Below, in pieces: positions 27,301 to 35,782 of a stretch of DNA of 64,000 nt. Below the pieces are notes generated by a model. That model ran no database searches. It was not told the origin of the DNA and was given only the letters and a program-made list of their open reading frames with translations. Location: NCBI GenBank assembly GCA_029547705.1, contig JAKPOU010000041.1:62001-126000 (forward strand). The letters run 5' to 3'. Numbering within the stretch: position 1 is the first letter of the stretch; each line of letters begins with the position of its first letter. This stretch comes from Bacteroidota bacterium. Its GTDB lineage: Bacteria; Bacteroidota; Bacteroidia; Bacteroidales; VadinHA17. A program made the position numbers and the translations under genes.

Positions 27301-27476
27301 AGATCGAAAAGATCAGAATATACGCGCAGTTGTTCAATGCATTCGTGTTTACCAAATATTCCGGTTCCGACCCTGAAGTATCCACCAACCGTGATGCTAA
27401 CCTTACCCCCGGTGTAGACAGGAACACAGCACCGCAGGCAAGAACATGGACGTTTGGTTTAAGCGTTAATTTTTAA
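24363..27476 (+). CDS. SusC/RagA-family TonB-linked outer-membrane transporter
   Basis: Outer-membrane TonB-dependent channel for large nutrients, working with its SusD lid. Signal peptide MKRILMFSTLLLITVTLVMAQ; carboxypeptidase-regulatory-like domain (ITGTVTGSEDGLPLPGVNVTVKGTT...GADGKYVLSLP, about 25-95); the SusC signature NVDEVVVVAYGTVQKRDITGSVSSV; plug domain with RIRGFNSITGSSSPLIVVDGVP and DASATALYGSRAANGVIIITTKRG; then a long barrel ending in TFGLSVNF. At just over 1,030 residues it is full length. The ATG at 24363 starts the signal peptide cleanly; 24357 is possible. No sigma/anti-sigma signalling domain is present at the N-terminus. Confidence 0.95.
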   Translation: MKRILMFSTLLLITVTLVMAQTVQITGTVTGSEDGLPLPGVNVTVKGTTIGSITGADGKYVLSLPVSAQTLVFSFIGFVTQEVPIQGRTDINVVLKQDLYNVDEVVVVAYGTVQKRDITGSVSSVKADAIRNIPVQSFDQALQGKAAGVSITMPSGALNNPPVIRIRGFNSITGSSSPLIVVDGVPIFSGDVSQTYSFANALSDINPSDIESMDILKDASATALYGSRAANGVIIITTKRGTGAKTNVTYDGYVGYTAPYHLFDLMNAQQYLSLKNKALANSGSSTVLKYASGADGKNIDTDWADFVYQKGFQHNHAITFSGSTPSTSYFLSVGYTNQEGMIRKSSFTRKNARLNIDHKLNKWVTLAANIAYTNGYNVSPNTGSDFSTAGAARLAFVLPSILGPYKADGSYNINGAAIGTMGTGLTGVSYYNPAAIIDLCKFTNETDRVLATLSGSLEPIKGLTLKTVYGIDNLSSESVEFRTPLTGDGYSDNGSVWNSFYRPKRWTWTNTLNYNISLLEKFNFGFLAGAEEQYTKSVQWTASKYDVADPFFTVYQGSWVEPELGGGVIGENYFISYFGRFNFNYNRKYYLEGSVRRDAFSGLSKDNKWGTFGGASVMWNASNEQFISDAIGSVFSDIRLKASFGRVGNMSGIGNFSSLYLYGAGLYADVPTLAFSQIGNSALKWETSDKYDAGLSFGLLDDKIQAEINWYYNNVNGLILDVQQTPSKGIPGGTIPQNIGSMFNTGFELTLTSYNFSTPRFSWTTTLNFSTLKNEVKALAPGIDYLVGTTGGLETTNRTVVGEPIGNLFAVETRGVDPQSGRRIFVNKDGKEITYSHENPAATRWNYRDGSGVAPQITLAGDGKIMGSPLPKYFGGLDNNLTYLGFDMTLNLTYAFDFDLYCGSKAGLRDQRFWNNSVEVFETAWEKPGDKTNIPKPVWGDNVSNGSAIPISENIERGDFVKVRTVSAGYTFKSLPAITKIEKIRIYAQLFNAFVFTKYSGSDPEVSTNRDANLTPGVDRNTAPQARTWTFGLSVNF

Positions 27477-27494
27477 TTTGTTAAAAATACTGAT

Positions 27495-28973
27495 ATGAAA
27501 AACATATATAAATTTTCAATAGGCCTCGCTCTTCTGCTTTTAGTTGGATGTTCAAAGGAATATCTTGATCCGGTTCCCCAGACATCATTGTCAAGCCTTA
27601 CTGTGTTTGAAACAAAGGATAGAATTGAGGCTCAGGTTAACGGAATGTATGATGCAATGAAAACCGCCCAGTTCTACGGAGGAAGATTCTTCGTATATAA
27701 TGATATAAGATGCGATAATTTCATTCCGAAAAGTTCCAACCTGGTAACAGGCTATTCCACATGGAACCATAGCGTAATTACATCAACAAATGAAGTCCAG
27801 AATCTCTGGTCTGCCGGTTATAATACTATTAATACCATAAATATTTTCCTTGACGGCCTGAAAACGGCGTGGGATGAGGGAAAATTGGCAGGAATACTAA
27901 CTGATACCGAATATAAGCAATACACAAGTGAGGCATATGCACTCAGGGCCATTTCTTATTTTAGCCTCCTTCAGTTATATGCTAAACCCTTTAACATGGG
28001 CAATGGTAATAATCCAGGATTGCCGCTCAGACTGATCGCAGAAACCTCTTCCGAAAATAATGATCTGGCCAGGAGTTCTGTGGCAGAAGTTTATACTCAG
28101 ATACTTAAGGATCTTAATGATGCTGAAGGAATGGCTATTGCAAATTATACCACAGACCAGCTTAATACCACGAGAATTCATAAAAATTCAATTATTGCTT
28201 ACAAGACCAGGGTATATCTTCACATGCAAGACTGGGCCGCAGTTGGGACAGAATCAGCAAAAATAGTTGCTTTATCGGGGGGCAAGTTCTCTGCACCGAC
28301 GGGAGTGGCATTTGAACTCAATCCTTCGTTTACAGAAATATGGAAAACCCCATATACCTCGAAAGAATCTATTTTTTCAATGCCTCATTCAACCACTGAC
28401 AATCCTGGCTCACAGAACAGCCTTCCAAGCTATTATTTCTCAGGTGCAACGGAATCATATTACCTGAATACAGCTCCGGGGTATGCTTTTAGTGCAATGG
28501 ATGACGCTGATGTTAGAAAAACGAGCCTTGAGAAAGTAAATGAGAATTATTTTATTTCGAAATTTCCTGATTATACATCCCATTCAAATTATTCACCGGT
28601 GATAAGGTACGCAGAAGTACTTCTTAACCGTGCAGAAGCCCTGGTAAGAGCAGGAAACACTGTTACTGCCGAAGCCGTTGAGCTCCTTAATGCTGTCAGA
28701 ACCAGATCGTTTCCTGCCGGAGCCTATCAGCAGGCAGATTTTGCAGATGCTGATGCTTTCTATACTGCAATTCTGAAGGAAAGAAATATCGAATTCCTTG
28801 GTGAAGGGATCCGTAATATGGACCTTATGAGACTGAGCCTGCCTATTCCGGGGAAAGATGGAGGAAGTATGGGAAATATTTCAGCTGTTAATCCGACAGA
28901 TCCTACATATATATGGCCAATCTCTGCTCTTGAACTCACCTTTAACAAACTGATGACCGGAAACGGTAAATAG
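27495..28973 (+). CDS. SusD/RagB-family nutrient-binding lipoprotein
   Basis: Surface lipoprotein forming the lid over the SusC channel. Signal with lipobox LLVGC (Cys19), then SKEYLDPVPQTSLSSLTVFETKDRIEAQVNGMYDAMK, the standard SusD start; TPR-like helices follow (YTSEAYALRAISYFSLLQLYAKPFN), and the C-terminal part has RYAEVLLNRAEALVRAG and ILKERNIEFLGEGIRNMDLMRL. It lies 18 bases after susC and is followed by a strong terminator, so the operon is only the pair. Without an attached hydrolase the ligand (glycan or peptide) cannot be assigned. Confidence 0.95.
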   Translation: MKNIYKFSIGLALLLLVGCSKEYLDPVPQTSLSSLTVFETKDRIEAQVNGMYDAMKTAQFYGGRFFVYNDIRCDNFIPKSSNLVTGYSTWNHSVITSTNEVQNLWSAGYNTINTINIFLDGLKTAWDEGKLAGILTDTEYKQYTSEAYALRAISYFSLLQLYAKPFNMGNGNNPGLPLRLIAETSSENNDLARSSVAEVYTQILKDLNDAEGMAIANYTTDQLNTTRIHKNSIIAYKTRVYLHMQDWAAVGTESAKIVALSGGKFSAPTGVAFELNPSFTEIWKTPYTSKESIFSMPHSTTDNPGSQNSLPSYYFSGATESYYLNTAPGYAFSAMDDADVRKTSLEKVNENYFISKFPDYTSHSNYSPVIRYAEVLLNRAEALVRAGNTVTAEAVELLNAVRTRSFPAGAYQQADFADADAFYTAILKERNIEFLGEGIRNMDLMRLSLPIPGKDGGSMGNISAVNPTDPTYIWPISALELTFNKLMTGNGK

Positions 28974-28989
28974 AAAAAAAATAGTTTAT

Positions 28990-29028
28990 AAAAAAAGTTG
29001 TCTGCCAATCGGTAAGACAACTTTTTTT
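28990..29028 (+). terminator. Rho-independent terminator of susCD
   Basis: Stem AGTTGTCT (28996-29003) / AGACAACT (29015-29022), extended by an A-run pairing with the following seven-base T-run, and an 11-base loop. It begins 17 bases after the susD stop codon. The rest of the gap to 29226 shows no gene or repeat. Confidence 0.92.
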
Positions 29029-29226
29029 GTTTATGCGGGATACGGGCGATGACTCCGGGGAGATAGTTGCGGATATACACATGAAGTGAGGCTAAGATGG
29101 AAAAGCCTGTTGAACAGTTGAAATCAAGAAACAGCTGATGTGGAAATGAAAATCAGAAGGAAGCGTTAAATCAATAAGATTATGCTATGCAGGCCGTAGC
29201 TTCAGCGTGGGCTTGCGGCAGTGCGG

Positions 29227-30003
29227 TTATGTATTACCGCTTAATACCACCCTGCGTATCGTCCTCAAACGATGCGAGTACGTATTAAGCTCCTGCTTGA
29301 ATATCCCATGGTAATCTATTGTATCCACCCTGACCCTGCCCGAGGCATGAATGACAAGTCCGCGCGATATTACTATCCCGACATGGCTGATTCGGCCTGA
29401 TTCGTCATCGAAAAACACCAGGTCACCCGGAATGCTTTCTTCGAGAAAGCTGATTGTTTCTCCTGTTTCCGCCTGCATCCGGCTGTCGCGCGGTATTGTG
29501 ATGCCGCAAAGCTTATAGACCAGTTGCGTGAATCCCGAGCAATCAATGCCTGAAGGTATGCGGCCTCCCCATATATAGGGACTGTTGATGAATTTCATTG
29601 CAGTATCCGCAGGCGAAGCAGAAACATCAACATAGCCCTGAGTGAATTCCTGGCAGGTGGTATAGCGGTCATTCCCGAGCATAAACGACTTGTTGTCAAA
29701 ATCCGGTTCATATATTTCACAGCCTGCCTCCAGTACAATCCTTGTCTTATCCTTCCTGAAACACAGGAGGGATCTGTTAAGAACCAGTCCGGCTGAACCA
29801 GGCCTGTCATCCTTCTGCTGAAGATGGTTGGCGTCAATCCAGCCCGCATAGCTGTCAAAGAGGGTTTCTATCTTTATCCAGTGACCTGAATAGTCAAGTA
29901 TGCGGTATTTTTCCCCGAACAGTACCTGGCTGAGCATTTCAGATTTGTGTGAGGGCCCGGCGCGTAAAGGCACAAAGATATTTTCACAGATATAGCTGTC
30001 CAT
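29227..30003 (-). CDS. NlpC/P60 (C40) peptidase with SH3-like domains
   Basis: Gamma-D-glutamyl-L-diamino-acid endopeptidase family that trims peptidoglycan stem peptides. Residues about 5-125 form bacterial-SH3-like segments (VPLRAGPSHKSEMLSQVLFGEKYRILD...GWIKI-like pattern). The C-terminal NlpC/P60 domain has the catalytic Cys155 in SGIDCSGFTQLVYKLCGI, His207 in ISHVGIVI and a third polar residue His219. There is no signal peptide at the N-terminus (MDSYICENIF...), as in cytoplasmic muropeptide-recycling members such as YkfC. That suggests recycling rather than wall remodelling. It is convergent with susCD and divergent from the HD-domain gene. Confidence 0.9.
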   Translation of the reverse strand: MDSYICENIFVPLRAGPSHKSEMLSQVLFGEKYRILDYSGHWIKIETLFDSYAGWIDANHLQQKDDRPGSAGLVLNRSLLCFRKDKTRIVLEAGCEIYEPDFDNKSFMLGNDRYTTCQEFTQGYVDVSASPADTAMKFINSPYIWGGRIPSGIDCSGFTQLVYKLCGITIPRDSRMQAETGETISFLEESIPGDLVFFDDESGRISHVGIVISRGLVIHASGRVRVDTIDYHGIFKQELNTYSHRLRTIRRVVLSGNT

Positions 30004-30152
30004 GGCTTAATCATTACATACCCAAAAGTAATAAATTAAACATTATGTAAATTTCTGCCATCTGCTGTCAGAGATCCGGTTCCCGTTAAACTCCGGCTAT
30101 TCTTTTTAAAACCGGAGTCTTGACAAAATTTGCTAATTTTACCCCGCAAAAA

Positions 30153-31562
30153 ATGACAGGATCAATGCAAAAATCTGCAGATTTTGCCGGTAAATTTCCC
30201 AGGTTTGATAAAAACAAACAGCATATTGCAGTTTTTCTGGGCAGTATAATAGCCGTTGTACTAACACTTACCTGGGGAAAGAATCCCGGTATAAAAGAGA
30301 TGGCAGGAACCATCCTGGTTGTTACAACCTGCTATATAGTACTCTTTTTCTTCCTTCTTCAGTTCAGACAGGAAGTGTTGAGTGTCGTTCTGAAAACATT
30401 CTTCATACTTCTTGCCATACTGACCTTCCTGATCATTACCCGGATTGTTACCGGGATCTCTGCCCGGAATATAATATTTCTCGTTCCCTTTGCCATAATT
30501 CCTGTTATCATACGGACATTCTATGATGCGCGCCTTGCTCTGTTCATTCTTCTTATTACCATCATGCTGGCAGGTTTCATGGTGGAGGAGCCCTTCATCT
30601 TCATATTGATGTCCTTCATTTCCGGAATGGTTGCAATATTCACACTGACGAACAACTTCAGAAAGTCGCGGCTCCTGTTTACTTCCCTGATGGTGATTAT
30701 CAGCAATATGGTGTTATATTCCGCCATACTTCTCATGTGGAAATCCTCTGATCTCCAGTTTGATCCATATGACTACATGATGCTTGCCGGGAACGGCCTT
30801 CTTATCCTTCTGAGCTATCCCCTGATATTGCTTTTTGAACAGGAATTCCTGCTGGTGTCAGATACCACACTCATGGAACTTGCCGACACGAACCAGCCAC
30901 TTTTAAGAAAACTTGCGGTTGAGGCTCCCGGGTCATTTCAGCATTCCCTGCAGGTTTCAAATCTTGCCGAGGAAGCTGCGAGGGCAATAGGAGCAAATGT
31001 AAACCTCGTACGTGCCGGCGGGCTTTATCATGATATCGGCAAAATTGCAAAACCCACCTATTTTATCGAGAATCAGTCAGACGGATCAAGTCCGCATGAT
31101 AAAATGGATCCAAGGGACAGTGCACAGATAATCATCAACCATGTAAAGAACGGCATAGTCCTTGCCAAGAACTATAAGATTCCCGCTCCGGTTATTGATT
31201 TCATCAGGACTCATCACGGGACGACCATTGCATATTATTTCTACAAAAAATTCACCGATCTGCATCCCGAAGAGGGCAACAGGGAGAATCTCTTTGCCTA
31301 TCCCGGGCCAAAGCCCTTTTCCAAGGAAACAGCAATTGTTATGATGGCTGATGCCGTTGAGGCATCTTCAAGAAGTATCCAGTCCTATACGGAGGAAAAT
31401 ATCAGTGACCTGGTTGAAAGGATAATCTATCTTCAGGAACAGGATGGCCAGTTTGCGAATGTGCCGATAACCTACAAGGATATGTCGGATATTAAAAGTG
31501 CCTTCAAAAAAAGGCTGACCAATATTTATCATGCAAGGATAGTTTATCCTGAGAGGACCTAG
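30153..31562 (+). CDS. Multi-pass membrane HD-domain phosphohydrolase (short PgpH-like)
   Basis: Integral membrane protein with about seven to eight helices between residues 25 and 230, followed by a cytoplasmic HDIG-type domain: HSLQVSNLAEEAARAIG, then LVRAGGLYHDIGKIAKP with the paired His-Asp ligands, and DFIRTHHGTT. This is the 7TMR-HD architecture of PgpH, which degrades cyclic di-AMP. PgpH proteins usually also carry a large extracellular 7TMR-HDED domain before the helices; that domain is absent here, and the preceding DNA encodes a different gene on the other strand. The start is uncertain: ATG at 30153 or 30165, or a TTG at 30120. A 7-bp hairpin (ACTCCGG/CCGGAGT, 30090-30118) lies upstream. 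It overlaps the convergent lolA-like gene by four bases. Confidence 0.8.
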   Translation: MTGSMQKSADFAGKFPRFDKNKQHIAVFLGSIIAVVLTLTWGKNPGIKEMAGTILVVTTCYIVLFFFLLQFRQEVLSVVLKTFFILLAILTFLIITRIVTGISARNIIFLVPFAIIPVIIRTFYDARLALFILLITIMLAGFMVEEPFIFILMSFISGMVAIFTLTNNFRKSRLLFTSLMVIISNMVLYSAILLMWKSSDLQFDPYDYMMLAGNGLLILLSYPLILLFEQEFLLVSDTTLMELADTNQPLLRKLAVEAPGSFQHSLQVSNLAEEAARAIGANVNLVRAGGLYHDIGKIAKPTYFIENQSDGSSPHDKMDPRDSAQIIINHVKNGIVLAKNYKIPAPVIDFIRTHHGTTIAYYFYKKFTDLHPEEGNRENLFAYPGPKPFSKETAIVMMADAVEASSRSIQSYTEENISDLVERIIYLQEQDGQFANVPITYKDMSDIKSAFKKRLTNIYHARIVYPERT

Positions 31563-32194
31563 CGCATATCTATAATCTCCAGATCCCTGTATTTCTCAGG
31601 ATTGAATCTGAACATCCCGGGATCTGTCTGCTGCTTCAGATTGTAATCCTGTACCAGCAGGGTAATTGTTATTCCGTCCCTTCGCTTGTATTCAAAGCTC
31701 AGCAGGTCAAGTGATGGCTTTTTAATTGTCATCCTGACCCTTATCAGTTCGCTTTTTATCTCTTCCGGATAAAGATCTATCAGGTATGAATCCCTTTTCT
31801 CTTCAACCAGCCTGGATTTATATCCCTTTTTATACATTGTAAAGATGGATGAGGGACGGCTTTCGAAGGAGTTGTCGTTTTTATCCGGCCGGGTGATTGT
31901 TACTTCCTTTTCATAAGGCAGGTAACTCCAGGAATCCCTGCCATCATACCAGATAATATTATTCTGAAGTTCAAGCTTGTATCTGTCCCTGCTCAGTAAA
32001 ATCGCCCCGCTTATGGTATCGCTTGATTTTGCCATCTGATCGTCGGTGATCATGAGGAATTTCATACTTACCGAAGGAGCGGCGCTAATGGCTGATGAGA
32101 AATTATCAAGTATGCTCACCGCTTTCGGATCATTTTGTCCTGCCGCTGCAATTGGGAAAACCATCAGAAAAAATATGTAAAGCATCTTTTTCAT
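31559..32194 (-). CDS. LolA-like outer-membrane lipoprotein carrier protein
   Basis: Periplasmic LolA-fold protein that ferries lipoproteins to the outer membrane. Signal peptide MKKMLYIFFLMVFPIAAAG; beta-rich body with the LolA-like pattern LQNNIIWYDGRDSWSYLPYEKEVTITRPDKND (the W-x-Y-x-P-xx-xQV region), and a C-terminal strand set ITLLVQDYNLKQQTDPGMFRFNP. At 211 residues it is normal. It begins 11 bases after ftsK on the same strand, a pairing seen in many bacteria (ftsK-lolA), so they are probably co-transcribed. LolB is not present, as is usual in Bacteroidota. Confidence 0.88.
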   Translation of the reverse strand: MKKMLYIFFLMVFPIAAAGQNDPKAVSILDNFSSAISAAPSVSMKFLMITDDQMAKSSDTISGAILLSRDRYKLELQNNIIWYDGRDSWSYLPYEKEVTITRPDKNDNSFESRPSSIFTMYKKGYKSRLVEEKRDSYLIDLYPEEIKSELIRVRMTIKKPSLDLLSFEYKRRDGITITLLVQDYNLKQQTDPGMFRFNPEKYRDLEIIDMR

Positions 32195-32205
32195 TGACGG
32201 AAGAT

Positions 32206-34587
32206 TTATTCAAGGTTCTTCAAAATCTGTTCCAAAGCCATTATGTCCATGCACAATACTTCCCTTGCCTTGCTTCCCTCAAATGGCCCGACTATACCCG
32301 CTGCCTCAAGCTGGTCAATGATCCTGCCGGCCCTGTTGTATCCTATGGAGAGTTTCCTCTGAATAAGGGAGGTTGACCCCTGCTGATACTGAACCACCAG
32401 TCGTGCCGCATCCTCAAACAGAGCATCCTTTTTCCTCATGTCCACCTCGGAGGCAGTTCCGTCGGTATCGTTGATATATTCCGGAAGGTGCATTGCATCG
32501 GGATAGCCCTGCTGTGATCCGATGTATTCTGTAAGTTCCTCTATTTCGCTGGTGTCTATATATGCGCACTGGACGCGTACCGGTTCAGCACCCGAGGAGA
32601 TAAGCATGTCTCCGTTGCCTACAAGCCGGTCCGCACCGGTGACGTCAAGTATTGTCCTTGAATCAATTGATGAAAATACACGGAAGGCTATCCTTGTAGG
32701 AAAATTGGCTTTGATGAAACCTGTAATGATATTGGTGGTGGGACGCTGGGTGGAAATTATGAGATGAATCCCTATGGCCCTGGCAACCTGTGCCAGCCTT
32801 CCGAGGGGTCCCTCTATCTCCCTGCCTGCTGTCATGATGAGATCGGCAAACTCATCGATAACCAGGATGATGTAAGGGAGATACCTGTGTCCCTTTTCGG
32901 GATTAAGCCTTCTTGTTATGAATTTTTCATTGTATTCCTTTATATTCCTCGATTGTGCGGCTTTCAGGAGTTCAAGGCGGTTATCCATTTCAATACACAG
33001 GGAATACAGTGTGTTGATAACTTTCTGGGTATCCGTTATGATGGCGTCTTCCTCGCCGGGGAGCTTGGCCAGGTAATGCCGTTCGATCTTTGAATACAAT
33101 GGCAGTTCAACCCTTTTCGGATCAATGAGGACAAACTTGAGTTCGGCAGGATGTTTTTTGTACAATATGGATGTGATAATAGTATTGAGTCCGACCGATT
33201 TTCCCTGGCCGGTTGCTCCTGCAACAAGAAGGTGAGGCATCTTGGTCAGGTCTACAATGTAGGGGTCATTCGTTATTGTCCTTCCGAGTGCAAGTGCAAT
33301 GTCGAACCTGGATTCCTGAAAGGCCCTGGAAGCAATAAGTGATCGCATTGACACTATTTCCGGTTTCTTGTTGGGCACTTCAATGCCAACTGTCCCCCTG
33401 CCCGGTATCGGTGCAATGATTCTGATACCCATGGCTGAAAGGTTCAGTGCAATGTCATCCTCAAGCGATTTGATGCGTGCCAGCTTGACACCTCTCTCCG
33501 GAATAATTTCATAAAGTGTGACCGTCGGGCCGACTGTCGCTGAAATATGCTTTATGCTTATTTTGTAGTCACCGAGTGTCTTTATTATGTTTTCCTTGTT
33601 CTCAATCACCTCGTTGTTATCGAAGGCACTGCCCGACCTGTGATCCTTCAGGATTGAAACGGGCGGAAACCTGTAGTTCGAAAGATCAAGGCGGGGATCA
33701 TAGTTTTTCATGATCCGTTCCAGTTCTTCTTCGGGAACAAGGTCCCTCACTTCCGTTTTTGTTATCCGCATACCCGCTTTCTTCTCACCGGGATCCGGAG
33801 GCTGATCCCTGTCCAGATCGTGGATAAGTGAACCTGTTGCAGGAGACAGGACTGATACGCCTTCATCGCGGAATACCTGATCATCAGTTCCTGTCCGGTT
33901 ATTTATGCGGAATCCTGTATTGCCGTCATCCTTTTTTCCGGCCGGGTATTTTCCGCTTTCGCCTCCTCCTGTTATATCCTCCTGTCCGGACATTTCCTTC
34001 TTTTTTCTGCTGAAAACTGAAGGTGGTACTTTCAGAGCAAAAACCAGATAGCTCAGTGTCAGAAGGATCAGAATGATAGCTGTTCCCGGCTTTCCTACAA
34101 ATGCATTCAGCCAGTTTATAAAATGATATCCGTGTGCCCCGCCCGGGCCTGCATAAAGATATCCGTCTGCCTTCCCGAAAATGAAAGCAAGAATAAGGGA
34201 CAGAATTATCGTTGCAAAGACAAATTTTGCTGTAAGGCTCCAGAATCTTATTTTCGGGAATTTAAGCAGGTATAATCCCAGGGTTCCGAAAATCATGGGA
34301 ATAAAAAAAGCACCCAGACCAAATCCGTTGCTTATCATCAAAAAGGAAAGATAATACCCGCTTTTCCCCGACCAGTTCTTTACTTCCACATCCGGGCCGG
34401 ATAATATATCTGCCGTGGGAATGCTCTGGTCCGCTTTCCACCATATGAGATAGGCTATGAAAGCCAGGAGCAGGTAGATGGCAATGCCGCTGACAAGGAT
34501 ACCGCTTACAAACCTCATTCGTTCATCCTTGAAAAACGCTTTCTTTTTTCCCTTGTTTCTTACGGTTTTATCAGATTTTTTAGACAC
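32206..34587 (-). CDS. ftsK: DNA translocase FtsK
   Basis: Septal DNA pump that moves chromosome ends and activates XerCD. The N-terminus has four membrane helices (about 26-50, 77-107, 118-138, 167-186), then a charged linker (190-290) much shorter than in E. coli. The motor has Walker A GATGQGKS (457-464), Walker B IILVIDEFADLIMTAG, and the VARAIGIHLIISTQRPTTNIITG segment. A C-terminal winged-helix gamma domain (about 730-793: QRKLSIGYNRAGRIIDQLEAAGIVGP) reads the KOPS polarity signals. At 793 residues it is complete. Confidence 0.97.
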   Translation of the reverse strand: MSKKSDKTVRNKGKKKAFFKDERMRFVSGILVSGIAIYLLLAFIAYLIWWKADQSIPTADILSGPDVEVKNWSGKSGYYLSFLMISNGFGLGAFFIPMIFGTLGLYLLKFPKIRFWSLTAKFVFATIILSLILAFIFGKADGYLYAGPGGAHGYHFINWLNAFVGKPGTAIILILLTLSYLVFALKVPPSVFSRKKKEMSGQEDITGGGESGKYPAGKKDDGNTGFRINNRTGTDDQVFRDEGVSVLSPATGSLIHDLDRDQPPDPGEKKAGMRITKTEVRDLVPEEELERIMKNYDPRLDLSNYRFPPVSILKDHRSGSAFDNNEVIENKENIIKTLGDYKISIKHISATVGPTVTLYEIIPERGVKLARIKSLEDDIALNLSAMGIRIIAPIPGRGTVGIEVPNKKPEIVSMRSLIASRAFQESRFDIALALGRTITNDPYIVDLTKMPHLLVAGATGQGKSVGLNTIITSILYKKHPAELKFVLIDPKRVELPLYSKIERHYLAKLPGEEDAIITDTQKVINTLYSLCIEMDNRLELLKAAQSRNIKEYNEKFITRRLNPEKGHRYLPYIILVIDEFADLIMTAGREIEGPLGRLAQVARAIGIHLIISTQRPTTNIITGFIKANFPTRIAFRVFSSIDSRTILDVTGADRLVGNGDMLISSGAEPVRVQCAYIDTSEIEELTEYIGSQQGYPDAMHLPEYINDTDGTASEVDMRKKDALFEDAARLVVQYQQGSTSLIQRKLSIGYNRAGRIIDQLEAAGIVGPFEGSKAREVLCMDIMALEQILKNLE

Positions 34588-34629
34588 GTTTTTTATCCTT
34601 GTCCGGTTTATGCATTAATAAATGCAAGG

Positions 34630-34637
34630 CAAAGTTA
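34630..34637 (-). promoter_or_regulatory. Bacteroidota -7 element of ftsK
   Basis: Minus-strand TAACTTTG matches TAnnTTTG, 43 bp ahead of the ftsK start codon. The nearest TTG is 24 bp upstream, longer than ideal. Confidence 0.4.
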
Positions 34638-34740
34638 GTAATTATTCGAAATTCAGAAATACAAATGTGAAGTGCAGTCCGGGATGGCAGGGCAAAACAC
34701 CTGCTCCGGAGGTGAGAAAAAATAAAATCCGGCCGGAAAA

Positions 34741-35433
34741 TTACATGCTGACGAATTTGTCAATAATTTCATCTATATCCTTCTTTGAGATCCGGACATA
34801 CTTTTCCTTCCTTTCAAATATCTTGTCGGGAATATCCTTTCTGTATACCGTCTCGGCCTCAAAATGCATTTCCCTCTGGTTTATTACAAAAAAGAATTTC
34901 ATCAGTACCCCGTCTATTTCATTGAAAGGAGTTGCCGCATTCGGGTTTCTGACCTTTATTTCATCGGTGTACCAGATGCGGTATTTTTTGTTGCCGGTTT
35001 TACTGCCCGGAAACGTGACTTCAGCTGATTTGCAGTTAAATCCGCAAATCACCGAAGTGCCGGAGGTTTTATGTATCTCCATCCCCGTCATGGCCTCAAA
35101 TCCGGGATAGTTCTCATCAGGGCCTGAAGGATAGAAATATTTAAAACCCAGAAAATTTATGTATGTATCGAATATTCCGTTTACGGGATTGGCCAGATTC
35201 ATAATTCCCGAGTTTCCAAAAGGAGCCGATATATCAAAAAGAATTTTATTATCTTTAAAACAGACTATCAGATGCTTAGGCATAAATTCCCTGGGAATGA
35301 ACCCGGAATCACCGCTATAGGTGATTGAATAATGAATCTCACCCTGGTCTATGTTCCTGACTCCGGAATTAACACAGGAATCTCCTGTTACAGATATAAT
35401 TGCGACAGATAAAAACAGCAGGCTGACTCTCAC
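34741..35433 (-). CDS. Uncharacterised exported protein
   Basis: 230 residues with an N-terminal export signal (MRVSLLFLSVAIISVTGDSC); Cys20 may be a lipidation site, although GDSC is a poor lipobox. The body is predicted beta-rich: EIHYSITYSGDSGF, HLIVCFKDNKILFDISAPFG, CGFNCKSAEVTFPGSKTGNKKYRIWYTDEI, ending in a charged helix (ISKKDIDEIIDKF). The phrase CGFNCKSAEV followed by a WYTDEI strand recalls the DUF4412/GLPGLI group of Bacteroidota envelope proteins, but I cannot assign it firmly. It is transcribed alone, 150 bp ahead of ftsK on the same strand. Confidence 0.6.
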   Translation of the reverse strand: MRVSLLFLSVAIISVTGDSCVNSGVRNIDQGEIHYSITYSGDSGFIPREFMPKHLIVCFKDNKILFDISAPFGNSGIMNLANPVNGIFDTYINFLGFKYFYPSGPDENYPGFEAMTGMEIHKTSGTSVICGFNCKSAEVTFPGSKTGNKKYRIWYTDEIKVRNPNAATPFNEIDGVLMKFFFVINQREMHFEAETVYRKDIPDKIFERKEKYVRISKKDIDEIIDKFVSM

Positions 35434-35678
35434 TTATTTTTTGTTTTGACATGTAAAAATAGCTTTTTTTTATTAGAAATCCTCTATCTTTCAAATGATT
35501 GTTGTTTCCGTTATTTTAACGGCCGCTGCTGAAACATGTCCTGCGTGGGTTTATGTTGTTTGTATTCAGGGATATCGGGTGCCGGTTGAAACATCTGAAA
35601 AAGGACCGGTCCGGCAGAAATTCAGAAATTTTTGTCCGGTGATTTTTCCGCAGCAGGCAGTTTGGTTTAATAAATTTA

Positions 35679-35686
35679 TAAATTTG
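35679..35686 (+). promoter_or_regulatory. Bacteroidota -7 element of argF
   Basis: TAAATTTG matches TAnnTTTG, 97 bp upstream of the argF start. The nearest upstream TTTG (35661-35664) is only 14 bp away, so the -33 part is weak. Confidence 0.4.
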
Positions 35687-35782
35687 CCTGATTCAGTTTC
35701 AAGTATAATAATCCTCAAAGATACTTGTACTGCTTTACTCAGGGGTCCCTGCCGGAATGCAGGGAACATAAACATCTGAACA

